Of a stretch of 64,000 bases of DNA, positions 9,973 through 19,660 are shown in pieces. Position 1 is the stretch's first letter; every line of letters begins with the position of its first letter. The notes below the pieces were generated by a model. It saw only the letters and a list, made by a program, of their open reading frames with translations, searched no databases and was not told the origin of the DNA. The translations under genes and the position numbers were made by a program. The DNA comes from Bacteroidales bacterium (GTDB lineage: Bacteria > Bacteroidota > Bacteroidia > Bacteroidales > F082): the NCBI GenBank assembly GCA_017538795.1, contig JAFYIE010000079.1, positions 82,918-146,917 of the forward strand, written 5' to 3'.

Positions 9973-11745
9973 ATGGAAGAAAAACGCATTTTTGACATTT
10001 TAACGACTTATCTACAGAAACACCCTGACCAGAAAATAGCCCTCGCCAAGAAAGAAAACGGCGAATGGAAGAAATATAGCATCAGGGAATATGTCGATAC
10101 GACTAAAATCATCAGCTATGCCCTCATCAAGTTGGGTATACAGAAAGACGATAAAGTCGCCATCATCAGCAGCAACCGTCCTGAATGGAACATCCTCGAC
10201 ATGGCCATCCAGCAGGTTGGAGCCGTCACAGTGCCTATCTACCCCACCATCAGCAAGGAAGACTATCGCGTTGTCATCAACAACAGCGAGGCGAAGTTCG
10301 TGATGGTCGAGGGCTTATGCGTTTTGAACAAGATTGAGGATATCATCAACGACATTCCATCTTTGAAGTTTATCTACACCTTTGTGAAACGCGGCGACTA
10401 CCCTATCTGGGACGACCTTCTTAAATTAGGAAGGGAGAACCAGGATTCAGAGGAGCTTGAGCGACGCAAGGCATCAGTGAAGAGCAGCGACTGCGCGACC
10501 ATTATTTACACTTCAGGAACCACAGGTACCCCGAAGGGCGCGATGCTCTCGCATGCCAATATCCTCGGTCAGATTGAGAATCTGCACCAAACGCCTTCGC
10601 CGACATCAACGAAAGCCTTAAGCTTCCTGCCGATATGCCACGCTTACGAGAGAATGCTGGTCTATCTGTACCAATACCTCGGAATGTCAGTGTATTACGC
10701 GGAAAGCGTCGCTACCATAGCACAGGACATGAAAGAGATTCAGCCTACGATGATGTCGTGTGTGCCACGTCTTCTCGAGAAGATCTATCTGAAAGTCAGA
10801 CAAAACGGACAGAAACAGAAAGGTCTCTCGAAGATGATATTCTACTGGGCCATGAACCTCGCCGAAAGGTATACAGTGGAAGGCCGCAGTTGGTTTTACA
10901 ACCTTAAGCTCGCCATCGCCGACAAGCTTGTTTACAGCAAGATTCGCAAAAATCTCGGCGCAGAAAACTTCGACATCGTCGTTTCAGGCGCGGCAAGCAT
11001 ACAAAAGAATATCAGTGCTTTCTTCTCAGCCATCAGAATGCCTGTGTTTGAAGGCTACGGCATGACAGAATGCTCGCCGGTTATCTGCGTGAGCTCGAGA
11101 CTCCCACATGCACGCGAAGCCGGTTACGTTGGCCCTGCCCTTCCTGGCGTTGAGGTTAAAATCGCTGAAAACGGAGAGATTATTTGCCGCGGACACAACG
11201 TCATGATGGGTTATTACAAGCAGCCGGAACTGACAGCTGAAGTCATCGACAAAGACGGATGGTTCCACACCGGCGACCTCGGAGAATTCAACAAATACGG
11301 CAGCATGCGCATCACCGGACGTTTGAAAAACCTCTTCAAGACCTCGTTAGGCAAATACATCAACCCTGACATTATTGAGACCAAGTTCACCGAATCGGGA
11401 TTCTTCGAAAACGTCGTGGTGCTTGGCGAGAACGAGAAATACGCCGCCGCCATCATCGTCCCCGACTTCTCATTCCTCAAAGACTGGTGCGCAAAACACG
11501 AGATACCGTACACCACCAACGAAGAAATGCTTAGTGTCACAGCAGTAAAAAACCGCTTAACAGCTGAAGTTCAGAAGATTAACAGCAACTTTGGCGACAC
11601 CGAAAAGGTAAAACGCTTCAAGTTCATCGCCGACGAGTGGTCAACAGCAAACGGCATCCTCACTCCTACGCTGAAAGTGAAACGCGCTGTGATTCTGCAG
11701 AAATACGGCGACATGATCAACAGGATGTACCAAGGAGGAGATTGA
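9973..11745 (+). CDS. long-chain acyl-CoA synthetase (AMP-forming)
   Basis: A 590-residue member of the ANL superfamily. The ATP/AMP P-loop YTSGTTGTPKG is at residues 179-189, the A5-type motif GYGMTECSP near 360, the TGDLG motif near 432, and the hinge GRLKNLFKTSLGKYI, with its candidate catalytic lysine, near residues 447-461. It resembles the FadD15-like long-chain fatty acid:CoA ligases of Bacteroidetes, which activate fatty acids with ATP and CoA at the inner face of the membrane. Chain-length preference cannot be read. It is monocistronic by position: repeats and a promoter lie upstream, and a new promoter-like box lies before the next gene. Confidence 0.9.
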   Translation: MEEKRIFDILTTYLQKHPDQKIALAKKENGEWKKYSIREYVDTTKIISYALIKLGIQKDDKVAIISSNRPEWNILDMAIQQVGAVTVPIYPTISKEDYRVVINNSEAKFVMVEGLCVLNKIEDIINDIPSLKFIYTFVKRGDYPIWDDLLKLGRENQDSEELERRKASVKSSDCATIIYTSGTTGTPKGAMLSHANILGQIENLHQTPSPTSTKALSFLPICHAYERMLVYLYQYLGMSVYYAESVATIAQDMKEIQPTMMSCVPRLLEKIYLKVRQNGQKQKGLSKMIFYWAMNLAERYTVEGRSWFYNLKLAIADKLVYSKIRKNLGAENFDIVVSGAASIQKNISAFFSAIRMPVFEGYGMTECSPVICVSSRLPHAREAGYVGPALPGVEVKIAENGEIICRGHNVMMGYYKQPELTAEVIDKDGWFHTGDLGEFNKYGSMRITGRLKNLFKTSLGKYINPDIIETKFTESGFFENVVVLGENEKYAAAIIVPDFSFLKDWCAKHEIPYTTNEEMLSVTAVKNRLTAEVQKINSNFGDTEKVKRFKFIADEWSTANGILTPTLKVKRAVILQKYGDMINRMYQGGD

Positions 11746-11792
11746 TTCAGTTAATCATGATGGAATAAAGTGCTTGGAATCATTTTTTTTAT

Positions 11793-11800
11793 TATCTTTG
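11793..11800 (+). promoter_or_regulatory. promoter -7 box of the CotH gene
   Basis: TATCTTTG matches TAnnTTTG and ends 21 bp before the ATG at 11822. The TTG at 11774-11776 is only 16 bp away, so the -33 element is uncertain. Confidence 0.5.
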
Positions 11801-11821
11801 CCGAAATTTTTAACGTTTAAA

Positions 11822-13810
11822 ATGAGATTTCGTCTTTTAATTTTGGCTTTTTTACTGCTGCCAGCGATGGCTATCGCTCAGAATTTCACCGACAGCAACC
11901 TTCCTATAGTGATAATTAACACCGACGGCGGCGTTGCCATACCCGACGAGCCCAAGGTGTTGGCTGACATGAAAGTCATCTGGCATCAGGACGGTTCACG
12001 CAACTATGTCTCCGACCAGAACAACCCGGAATTTCTAAACTACGACGGCCGAATCGGCATCGAGATTCGCGGAAGCTCGTCACAGATGCTTCAGAAAAAA
12101 CCTTATGGACTGGAGACTCTGCAAGCCGACAATGTCACAAACAACAACGTCAGCATACTTGGCATGCCGAAAGAAAACGACTGGGTGCTCAACTCTCTCG
12201 CCTTCGACCAGACAGGCATGCGTGACGTCATCTCTTACGAACTCTCAGAAAATCTCGGCCAATATACGCCACGCCGCGTTTACTGCGAAGTGATGATAAA
12301 CAACGACTACAAAGGACTTTACGTCTTCATGGAGAAGATTAAAGCCGATGACAATCGTGTCAATATCAATAAAGACGGCGGCTATATCGTGCAAACCGAC
12401 CGTGCTGACGATGGTTTCGCCTGGTCAATGCCAACTTACATCAATATGTGGGGCGGCTCCGAAATGGCATATTTCGTCTACAATTATCCAAAAGCCGACG
12501 ATATCACCAACGAACAAGCCAATTATATTCATGGCGTTTTCACAAAACTCGCTACTCAAGCCGGGAATCATAACACCTCGATTTTATCTGGGATCCCGTC
12601 AATAATCGACATTTCCACTTTTGTCGACTTCATGATTTTGGGCGAGTTCGCCTCCAACGTAGATGTTTATCAATTGAGTACGTTTTTCCATAAAGATAAT
12701 GAAGGCAAGCTTCGCGCGGGCCCGATTTGGGACTACAACCTCGCCTACGGCCACGATGAATTCGGGAACCGCAGCCGCTACGACGTATGGCAGTTCGATA
12801 ACAACGACAACGTTGGCCCTAAGTTCTGGAAAGACCTGTTCGACACGGATGAGTTCCGCTGCTATCTAGCAAAACGCTGGTTTGAAGTTACAGAACCCGG
12901 GATGCCGCTCAACTACGACGTGATTTGTGCCAGACTCGACGAAATAAACGAATGGATAACCGAAGGCGTAGGACGCGACAATCAACGGTGGCACCAGATG
13001 AACCAGCACACCTCCGAGATTCAATCGATGAAAAACTGGATTCAACAGAGAATCAACTGGTTAAACCAGAACATAGGCTCTTATAGCAACTGCAATAACG
13101 TCGATCTGCCACCTCTCGTGATTTCAAAGATCCATTATCATCCGATGGATGCCGGCGACATCAACGGCAACCAGCTTGAATTCATCCAAATCAACAACAA
13201 CGGCGATGACGATGTTGACCTCACGGGAATCTATCTCAGTGAGCTTGGCGTGACCTACAGTTTCCCTGACGGATCACATCTCGCAGCCCGCGACTCCATC
13301 GTATTATGTTCTGACTCATTGACTTACGTAGAGTTTTACAACAAAATTCCTTTCGGAGAATATCAAAGAAAACTCTCCAACAAATCGGAAAAGATCGTCA
13401 TTGCGGACGCCTGGGGCAATGTCATCGATGAAGTGCATTATTACGACAGCGAACCGTGGCCTACCGAACCTGACGGCAACGGCCCTTACCTGAAACTCAT
13501 CGACTTAAACGCCGACAACAGCCTCGCCGAGAATTGGACTTTCAGCAGTTATTACGAAGGTGTTGATGAAGTGAATTCGACCGAAAGCGTTATCATTTAT
13601 CCAAACCCGTCGAACGAAGTTATAAACATCATCTCGGAAAAAGACATAATTTATTGCCAACTATTTGATTTACAAGGTAAATTAGTGATTGACAACGAAC
13701 TATCCGAGACAAAAACAAAACTCAACTTAAGCAATTTGCCAACTGGCATTTATCTGCTCAAATTGAGTCTTGCTGATGAAATTATTTTCAGAAAAGTAGT
13801 GAAAAGATAA
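11822..13810 (+). CDS. CotH kinase-like protein with lamin-tail domain and T9SS sorting domain
   Basis: A 662-residue secreted protein. A signal peptide (MRFRLLILAFLLLP, ending AIAQ) is followed by a CotH domain at about residues 50-400, including GIEIRGSSSQ near the start and GPIWDYNLAYGH, part of the family's catalytic region. A lamin-tail domain follows at about residues 435-570, then a type A T9SS tail starting at IYPNPS. CotH of Bacillus is a protein kinase acting on coat protein; here a surface role, with the lamin-tail domain as a binding module, is an inference. The ATG at 11822 was chosen because it begins the signal peptide. The stop lies 2 bp from that of the convergent OmpA-family gene. 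Confidence 0.85.
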   Translation: MRFRLLILAFLLLPAMAIAQNFTDSNLPIVIINTDGGVAIPDEPKVLADMKVIWHQDGSRNYVSDQNNPEFLNYDGRIGIEIRGSSSQMLQKKPYGLETLQADNVTNNNVSILGMPKENDWVLNSLAFDQTGMRDVISYELSENLGQYTPRRVYCEVMINNDYKGLYVFMEKIKADDNRVNINKDGGYIVQTDRADDGFAWSMPTYINMWGGSEMAYFVYNYPKADDITNEQANYIHGVFTKLATQAGNHNTSILSGIPSIIDISTFVDFMILGEFASNVDVYQLSTFFHKDNEGKLRAGPIWDYNLAYGHDEFGNRSRYDVWQFDNNDNVGPKFWKDLFDTDEFRCYLAKRWFEVTEPGMPLNYDVICARLDEINEWITEGVGRDNQRWHQMNQHTSEIQSMKNWIQQRINWLNQNIGSYSNCNNVDLPPLVISKIHYHPMDAGDINGNQLEFIQINNNGDDDVDLTGIYLSELGVTYSFPDGSHLAARDSIVLCSDSLTYVEFYNKIPFGEYQRKLSNKSEKIVIADAWGNVIDEVHYYDSEPWPTEPDGNGPYLKLIDLNADNSLAENWTFSSYYEGVDEVNSTESVIIYPNPSNEVINIISEKDIIYCQLFDLQGKLVIDNELSETKTKLNLSNLPTGIYLLKLSLADEIIFRKVVKR

Positions 13811-13812
13811 TT

Positions 13813-15462
13813 CTAATAAATCACTCTGATTTCCACACGACGATTCAAAGCCTTGTTGCTCTCACTGTCGTTTGGAGCGATCGGACGACTGGCGCCATAA
13901 CCGACAGCGACAAGTCTATTTTTATCGATTCCTCTTTCAATCAAAGCATTAACAACAGCTGCAGCACGTTCCATTGAAAGAGTATTGTTATGCTCACTGT
14001 TCCCACTATTGTCGGTATAACCCGCTATCTCGATGTAGATTTTAGGATTTTCCACCATAAAATTGGCAAGCGAATCTATCTCTGCAAACGACGATTCTCC
14101 AAGGACAGCGCTGTCGAATTCGAAATTGATGTTACGCATGACATAACGTGTCATATCGATAGAATCGGGAGTATTAACTTCATCTAAGTCAAAGACATAG
14201 ATATCGAAACCGCCAAGACCGCCTTCACGATTTGAAGAGATGTAGCCTTTTTTACCGTCGGAGCTGACAACAAAACTTATCTCGTCTTTTTCAGAATTGA
14301 TAGGATAGCCAAGATTTACAGGCGCGCTCCATTCCTTTTTGCCAATCTTCTTGCACATAAAGATATCGAAGCCTCCCATTCCCGGTATACCGTCAGATGC
14401 GAAATACATGGTATTTCCGTCAGGATGGATGAACGGACTCATCTCATTTCCTTTTGAGTTTACGGTAGTGATTGGCTGCGGATTCGACCATTTTCCTTGA
14501 TAAAGTTGGCTGTAATAGATATCTGTGCTTTCGTAAGTTCTTGAATATCTCACAAAATACAACTCCTTGCCGTCAGCGCTGATGTAAGGCTGCGACTCCA
14601 TAGTGGAGGTGTTAACGATATTTCCTATATTCACAGGCTTAGTCCATTCATTATCAACGAAATCCGAGGTATAGATATCGCCTCTGCCATAGCTGTCGAT
14701 GAAGTCGATACCCACAAAATACAACTTATTCTGGTTTGAGGTAATACTCACGGCACCCATTCTCTTTTTGTTATGCCAATCGAAGTTCATCGGTATCGCT
14801 GGCATAAACTCACCGTTCACTATAGCCGAGGAGAAAATAGCCTCATCTCTAATTCCTTGTTTGTCAGCCTCTCCCGAACGACGAGTAAAATAAATACGGC
14901 TTCCGTCAGGCAAAATCTGGTTGATATATTCATCGCCGTCGGTGTTCACGTTGTTTCCAAGGTTGATCGGGTTAAACGGAACCGGATTCTCAAAAGCATT
15001 TTTTCTAAACTTCGCGACCTCAAGCATATCCTTAGCTTGCGCAATCAAGGCACTCTTTTGGTTCGGCGCTTTCACATACCACTGAAGGATGTTGACTGCA
15101 TCGCCGAAACGGAAGTTCTTCAGATACAGATTCGACAGTGTTATGGCCGACTTCGGGAAAGCCATTGAGTCGGCGGCAAACATCTTCTCAAAGCTCTCTA
15201 TGGCCTTATCCTCATCTTTCAGATTCAACGACAGCTCAGCTTTCATCAACAAAGCATCCGTAAACTTGGCGTCAACGTCCAAGGCTCTGTCAAGATACTT
15301 GAAAGTCTTTGGATATTTCTTTTTACCATACTCTTTCTTGGCTTTTTTGTAATAATTTATCGCCTTTTTCGATTTAGTATGATAATTCTGAGCATAAGTC
15401 ACCGGCGCAAGCATAAACAACGCAAGCACCAACAACATTAAGCTTTTGAGGAATTTTTTCAT
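13813..15462 (-). CDS. OmpA-family protein with TPR and PD40 beta-propeller repeats
   Basis: A 549-residue envelope protein. A signal peptide (residues 1-24, ending TYAQ) is followed by TPR-like helices (about 30-140), a PD40/WD40-like propeller (about 165-425, with repeats such as QPYISADGKELYF, SPFIHPDGNTMYFASDG and SFVVSSDGKKGYISSN), and a C-terminal OmpA domain that binds peptidoglycan (NFEFDSAVL, GYTDNSGN, ALNRRVEI). The same domain order occurs in the T9SS accessory protein PorE of Porphyromonas, but PorE is a lipoprotein with an extra carboxypeptidase-regulatory-like domain, neither of which is seen here. It is therefore a generic TPR-PD40-OmpA protein or a distant PorE relative. It lies 6 bp downstream of folD. 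Confidence 0.87.
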   Translation of the reverse strand: MKKFLKSLMLLVLALFMLAPVTYAQNYHTKSKKAINYYKKAKKEYGKKKYPKTFKYLDRALDVDAKFTDALLMKAELSLNLKDEDKAIESFEKMFAADSMAFPKSAITLSNLYLKNFRFGDAVNILQWYVKAPNQKSALIAQAKDMLEVAKFRKNAFENPVPFNPINLGNNVNTDGDEYINQILPDGSRIYFTRRSGEADKQGIRDEAIFSSAIVNGEFMPAIPMNFDWHNKKRMGAVSITSNQNKLYFVGIDFIDSYGRGDIYTSDFVDNEWTKPVNIGNIVNTSTMESQPYISADGKELYFVRYSRTYESTDIYYSQLYQGKWSNPQPITTVNSKGNEMSPFIHPDGNTMYFASDGIPGMGGFDIFMCKKIGKKEWSAPVNLGYPINSEKDEISFVVSSDGKKGYISSNREGGLGGFDIYVFDLDEVNTPDSIDMTRYVMRNINFEFDSAVLGESSFAEIDSLANFMVENPKIYIEIAGYTDNSGNSEHNNTLSMERAAAVVNALIERGIDKNRLVAVGYGASRPIAPNDSESNKALNRRVEIRVIY

Positions 15463-15468
15463 AACTTA

Positions 15469-16347
15469 TTATTTTCTTTTTTTCGCCTGTAAAGTGTTAT
15501 AAAGCAAAGATACTATCGTCATCGGGCCCACGCCGCCTGGCACTGGGGTGATTTTCGATGCCACTTTAGCCACCTCGTCGAAGTCGACGTCGCCTTCGAT
15601 GCGATAGCCTTTTTCTGTTGTGGCGTCGTCGATACGATGGATACCCACGTCGATGACGACAGCACCCGGTTTCACCATATCAGCTTTGAGGAACTTCGGT
15701 TTGCCGATAGCCACCACGAGGATGTCGGCCTGACGTGTTACCTCCGGAAGGTTCTGTGTCTTGCTGTGGCAGATAGTGACAGTGGCGTCGGCGCCTTTAC
15801 GCGAGAGCATCACGCTGATTGGAGTTCCCACGATGTTTGAACGACCGAGAACGACCACATGTTTGCCCGCCGTCTCCACGCCACTGCGTTTAAGCAGCTC
15901 CACGATGCCGGCTGGTGTCGCAGGCAGGAAGCATGGCTCGCCAAGCTGCATCAAACCTATATTAAAAGGTGTGAAGCCGTCGACGTCCTTCTTCGGGTTG
16001 ATGCTGTGGATGACTTTGGTCTCGTTGATATGCTTTGGCAACGGCAGCTGAATGATGTAACCGTCGATTTCTTCGTCCTTATTAAGGAAATCGATGAGTT
16101 TCAGGAGCTCTTCCTCTGTCGTGGCTTCAGGCAGACGGTACACCGAGCTCGTCATTCCCACACTCTGGCAGGCTTTCTCCTTCGATGCCACGTATGTCTT
16201 GCTTGCTCCGTCCTCACCCACTATGATTGCCGCGAGATGCGGAGCGTCCATACCTTTGTCCAACATTCCAGCGACCTCAGCCGCTATTTCTTTTTTCATT
16301 GCGTCGGCAATGGCTTTGCCGTCGATAATCTTATCCTCTATATTCAT
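15469..16347 (-). CDS. folD: bifunctional methylenetetrahydrofolate dehydrogenase/cyclohydrolase
   Basis: A 292-residue enzyme of standard FolD length. It interconverts 5,10-methylene-, methenyl- and 10-formyl-tetrahydrofolate using NADP+. Visible motifs: the active-site Tyr52 and Lys56 in TYVASKEKAC, DGYIIQLPLPKHI, PKKDVDGFTPFNIG, the Rossmann signature GRSNIVGTPIS, and TPVPGGVGPMTI near the end. It lies between ffh and the OmpA-family gene on the same strand, with a 41-bp gap to ffh holding a short repeat. Confidence 0.96.
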   Translation of the reverse strand: MNIEDKIIDGKAIADAMKKEIAAEVAGMLDKGMDAPHLAAIIVGEDGASKTYVASKEKACQSVGMTSSVYRLPEATTEEELLKLIDFLNKDEEIDGYIIQLPLPKHINETKVIHSINPKKDVDGFTPFNIGLMQLGEPCFLPATPAGIVELLKRSGVETAGKHVVVLGRSNIVGTPISVMLSRKGADATVTICHSKTQNLPEVTRQADILVVAIGKPKFLKADMVKPGAVVIDVGIHRIDDATTEKGYRIEGDVDFDEVAKVASKITPVPGGVGPMTIVSLLYNTLQAKKRK

Positions 16348-16355
16348 AATTTTAA

Positions 16356-16391
16356 AGTTGTTCAGTTATTCAGTTGACAACTGATTAACTA
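16356..16391. repeat. intergenic repeat AGTTGTTCAGT...AACTGATTAACTA, copy 1
   Basis: Between folD and ffh, with units of about 7-8 bp built on AGTT/AACT. It contains a perfect palindrome, TCAGTTG and CAACTGA around a central A, at 16370-16384. Its right edge overlaps the ffh stop codon (16389-16391). Both outer ends match a second copy at 27787-27817. Confidence 0.65.
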
Positions 16392-17723
16392 GTGTCTTCG
16401 CTTAGCTTGTTGCATCATCTGCATCATCTTCTTGGCGCCACCTGTCGTCACCATGCGCATCATCTTCGAGGTCTCCTCAAACTGCTTGATGAGGCGGTTC
16501 ACCTCTTCGATATTGTTGCCAGAGCCCAGCGCTATTCTGCGTTTGCGGCTTCCGTTGATGAGCTTCGGATTCTCACGTTCTTCCGGTGTCATCGACCCGA
16601 TGATGGCCTCGATGCTCTTGAAGGCGTCGTCGTCGATATCCTCATCCTTTATTTTGCTCATGCCAGGGATCATGCCAGCGAGGTCTTTGATGCTTCCCAT
16701 CTTCTTGATTTGCTGAATCTGCTTTAAGAAATCGTTGTAGTTGAACTCATTCTTGGCTAGTTTCTTCTTCAGTTTGGCAGCCTCTTCAGCGTCGAACTGC
16801 TCCTGCGCCTTTTCCACGAGAGAGACGATATCGCCCATGCCGAGGATACGGTCAGCCATACGTTTCGGGTAGAAGATATCGAGAGCGTCCATCTTCTCGC
16901 CGAGACCCACAAATTTGATAGGTTTCTCAACGACGGTACGGATTGTGAGAGCCGCACCACCACGAGTGTCACCGTCGAGTTTAGTGAGCACCACACCGTC
17001 GAAGTCGAGGCGGTCGTTGAAGGCCTTGGCAGTGTTCACAGCATCCTGACCTGTCATGGCGTCGACCACAAACAAAGTCTCCTGCGGCTTCACCGTCTCT
17101 TTGATTTTCGCTATCTCGTTCATCATCTCCTCGTCGACAGCCAGACGGCCTGCGGTATCGATGATGACAACGTTCTTATTCTGCGCTTTAGCATGTTCAA
17201 TAGCGTGCTGTGCAATCTGAACAGGGTTTTTATTACCGTCTTCCGAATAAACCTCAACGCCAACCTGTTCGCCCAACACCTTTAACTGGTCGATAGCCGC
17301 GGGACGATAAACGTCGCCTGCCACAAGCATGACGGTCTTAGATTTCTTTGTCTTGAGATAATTGGCGAGTTTCGCCGAGAATGTGGTCTTACCAGAACCC
17401 TGGAGACCAGCAATGAGCACTATAGCCGGGCTGCCTTTGACGTTGATTTCGGTATGTTCGCCACCCATCAGCTCAGCCAGCTCGTCGTGCACAATCTTCA
17501 CCATCAACTGACTTGGTGAAACAGATGTCAAAATCTTCTGACCGATGGCTTTCTCCTTGATCTCATTAGTCACATCTTTCGCTATCTTATAGCTGACATC
17601 AGCATCGAGCAACGCCTTGCGCACCTCTTTCACGGTCTCCGCCACGTTAATCTCCGTGATATATCCCTGTCCTTTCAGTATCTTGAACGAACGTTCCAGT
17701 TTCTCGGTTAATCCTTCAAACAT
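16389..17723 (-). CDS. ffh: signal recognition particle protein Ffh
   Basis: A 444-residue SRP54-type GTPase that, with 4.5S RNA, recognises hydrophobic signal sequences on ribosomes and delivers them to FtsY at the inner membrane. The N domain (residues 1-85) is followed by the G domain with GLQGSGKTT (P-loop), DTAGRLAVDEEMM, TKLDGDTRGGAA and GLGEKMDAL. The C-terminal M domain follows (from about 300), with LAGMIPGMSK and a Met-rich tail (KMMRMVTTGGAKKMMQMMQQ). Length is normal for the family. No 4.5S RNA gene was recognised in the window. Confidence 0.97.
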   Translation of the reverse strand: MFEGLTEKLERSFKILKGQGYITEINVAETVKEVRKALLDADVSYKIAKDVTNEIKEKAIGQKILTSVSPSQLMVKIVHDELAELMGGEHTEINVKGSPAIVLIAGLQGSGKTTFSAKLANYLKTKKSKTVMLVAGDVYRPAAIDQLKVLGEQVGVEVYSEDGNKNPVQIAQHAIEHAKAQNKNVVIIDTAGRLAVDEEMMNEIAKIKETVKPQETLFVVDAMTGQDAVNTAKAFNDRLDFDGVVLTKLDGDTRGGAALTIRTVVEKPIKFVGLGEKMDALDIFYPKRMADRILGMGDIVSLVEKAQEQFDAEEAAKLKKKLAKNEFNYNDFLKQIQQIKKMGSIKDLAGMIPGMSKIKDEDIDDDAFKSIEAIIGSMTPEERENPKLINGSRKRRIALGSGNNIEEVNRLIKQFEETSKMMRMVTTGGAKKMMQMMQQAKRRH

Positions 17724-17743
17724 ATAGTATTTATTTTAAATTG

Positions 17744-17751
17744 CAAAAATA
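17744..17751 (-). promoter_or_regulatory. promoter -7 box of ffh
   Basis: Read on the minus strand this is TATTTTTG, 20 bp before the ffh ATG. No correctly spaced -33 element was seen. Confidence 0.45.
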
Positions 17752-17760
17752 CAAATTATT

Positions 17761-19629
17761 TTAATATCTGCTAAATAAATCAAAGTGATATTGCATATAC
17801 GCTTTCCCTTGTTTTGTCAGGCTGTCGTATTTATCTTCCGGGAAAGTGCTTGTCGAAATATTATTATCATTTGAGATAACGAAATCGCCTTCCTCTGTCT
17901 TCCATCCCAATCCACTGTTAAGCTCGAAGAACGCGAACGGGCGATAACATGTGTTAAACACGTTTTTACTCCAGAAGAAATCCTCGTGGTTCACGCCGAG
18001 CTGTGCCAAAATAGTGGCAGGGATATCGGTATTACCACAAATCTTGTCGAAAGTGGTGCCACGCAGCGAATCCTGAAGCGGCTCGCCATATATCAGCATC
18101 GGAATCTTATGATAGGCAAAGGATTCCATCATGTGGTTCTTATACGACGGATGGCTGTGGTCGGCCACGAAGATAAACAAAGTGTTGTTATACCAAGGCT
18201 GTTGTTTTGCCCTGTCCATAAACAATTTCAGAGCTATGTCGGTATATTTCGCCGCGTTTACGAAGTCTTTTTCAAGCTGAGGCCATTCCAGTTCCTCAAA
18301 TATTCTCGGGAAATCGTATGGAGAGTGGCTGCTGAGCGTGAAAATCGTGGTAAAGAACGGCTCCGGCTGACTGTTGATATCTTTAGCGGCCCATGGGAGC
18401 ATGTCGGCGTCCTGAATGCCAAGCTTTCCCTTATGGAAACGCTCTTTGACATCGCTTCCTTCAACCACCCTGTCAAATTCGTTATATCTGAGGTACGAAA
18501 GGATGTTGCCATAATTCAGCTCGCCACCGAAATAGAAACTCGAATAATATCCGACGGAGTCGAGAGATCTCACAATCGACGGGAGAGCGTAATATTTCTC
18601 CGGATGGTTGGTGATTGTCGTCACCGGAAGGCCCGGCAGACCTCCTACAATTGAAGCTATCGCTTGCTGCGAACGGTTTGCGGAAGCATACAAATTGGTA
18701 AACAGAAGTCCGTCCTTTTCCATCTCATGGAAATTAGGTGTGATGCTAGGATCGCCGCCCAACGACTCGATAAGGTCGGCCGACCAGCTCTCGAGAAGCA
18801 CGATAAGCACGTTAGGGCGCTCTGTATTGATGATTCGCACGGTAGAGTCACATTCAACACGATGCGTCTCCTTGGTGATAGCCTCGGCCATCTCCGAATC
18901 CATGTAGTTGAAATGCGCTCCGGACTCGAATTTCTTCGTATTTGTATAGTTTTCCAAAAGATTATACGCCGGGTTCACCGTCATCACGTTGACGATCTTA
19001 TAATTGCTAAAATATCCCGAGCTCGTCGAAATCGGTATCTCACCCAAGCCACCGCGCATACCGATGAACATCAGTCCAAACGAAAGCACGAAGACTGCGA
19101 TATATGAGTAGATGTTGTCTTTATGTTGCGAATAAGTAGTATCAGAAGGTTCAATCCATCTCACATACAACCACGAGAACAACAAGGTAAAGCACGCCCA
19201 CAGCGAGACAAGCAAAACCGTCTGTTGCGTCGAAGCGGTATTCATCACCTCAGAAGGATTTTGCAGATACACCAAAGCCTTGTAACTCAGTTTAGTACGC
19301 CACTCGCCATAGATTCCAATCTCGCCCATCACGGTGAGGACATAAAGACCAATTATCAGGTAAAAATACCATCTCATCCATCGGTAGTTGATATTTTTGT
19401 TTAAACACGTCAGGACGAACATGACAAGAGCCGGGATAGGCATTATGAAACAGGCGCTTGCGATATCGAGAGGCAGAGCTTTCACCAGACCTTTTAATAT
19501 CTCAGTGAAGGGAACCATGTCGAGACTCACGAGATTCCAATAATTCATTATAAAGACGATTCTCATTCCCGCAAATAAAACGACGAAGAAAATCAACACT
19601 TTAACAAGATAAATGACGTATTTTTTCAT
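17761..19629 (-). CDS. LTA synthase-family membrane sulfatase/phosphotransferase
   Basis: A 622-residue protein with about five N-terminal membrane helices (to residue ~200) and an extracytoplasmic alkaline-phosphatase-fold domain. Visible motifs: the metal-site region VLIVLLESWSADLIE near residue 285, NRSQQAIASIVGG, FTLSSHSPYDFP and ADHSHPSYKNH. The position that carries the nucleophilic Thr in LTA synthases appears to be Ser320 here. Bacteroidetes do not make lipoteichoic acid, so a phosphoglycerol or phosphoethanolamine transferase acting on glycans or lipids, or a sulfatase, is more likely; the substrate is unknown. The Met at 19629 was chosen because it begins the hydrophobic N terminus; the frame extends nine codons upstream. 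Confidence 0.82.
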   Translation of the reverse strand: MKKYVIYLVKVLIFFVVLFAGMRIVFIMNYWNLVSLDMVPFTEILKGLVKALPLDIASACFIMPIPALVMFVLTCLNKNINYRWMRWYFYLIIGLYVLTVMGEIGIYGEWRTKLSYKALVYLQNPSEVMNTASTQQTVLLVSLWACFTLLFSWLYVRWIEPSDTTYSQHKDNIYSYIAVFVLSFGLMFIGMRGGLGEIPISTSSGYFSNYKIVNVMTVNPAYNLLENYTNTKKFESGAHFNYMDSEMAEAITKETHRVECDSTVRIINTERPNVLIVLLESWSADLIESLGGDPSITPNFHEMEKDGLLFTNLYASANRSQQAIASIVGGLPGLPVTTITNHPEKYYALPSIVRSLDSVGYYSSFYFGGELNYGNILSYLRYNEFDRVVEGSDVKERFHKGKLGIQDADMLPWAAKDINSQPEPFFTTIFTLSSHSPYDFPRIFEELEWPQLEKDFVNAAKYTDIALKLFMDRAKQQPWYNNTLFIFVADHSHPSYKNHMMESFAYHKIPMLIYGEPLQDSLRGTTFDKICGNTDIPATILAQLGVNHEDFFWSKNVFNTCYRPFAFFELNSGLGWKTEEGDFVISNDNNISTSTFPEDKYDSLTKQGKAYMQYHFDLFSRY

Positions 19630-19645
19630 TGTTTCCAAATTTTTG

Positions 19646-19653
19646 CAAAAATA
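19646..19653 (-). promoter_or_regulatory. promoter -7 box of the LTA-synthase-like gene
   Basis: TATTTTTG on the minus strand, 16 bp before the chosen ATG at 19629. It lies inside the upstream extension of that frame, which supports the shorter start. Confidence 0.5.
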
Positions 19654-19660
19654 CAAAAAA

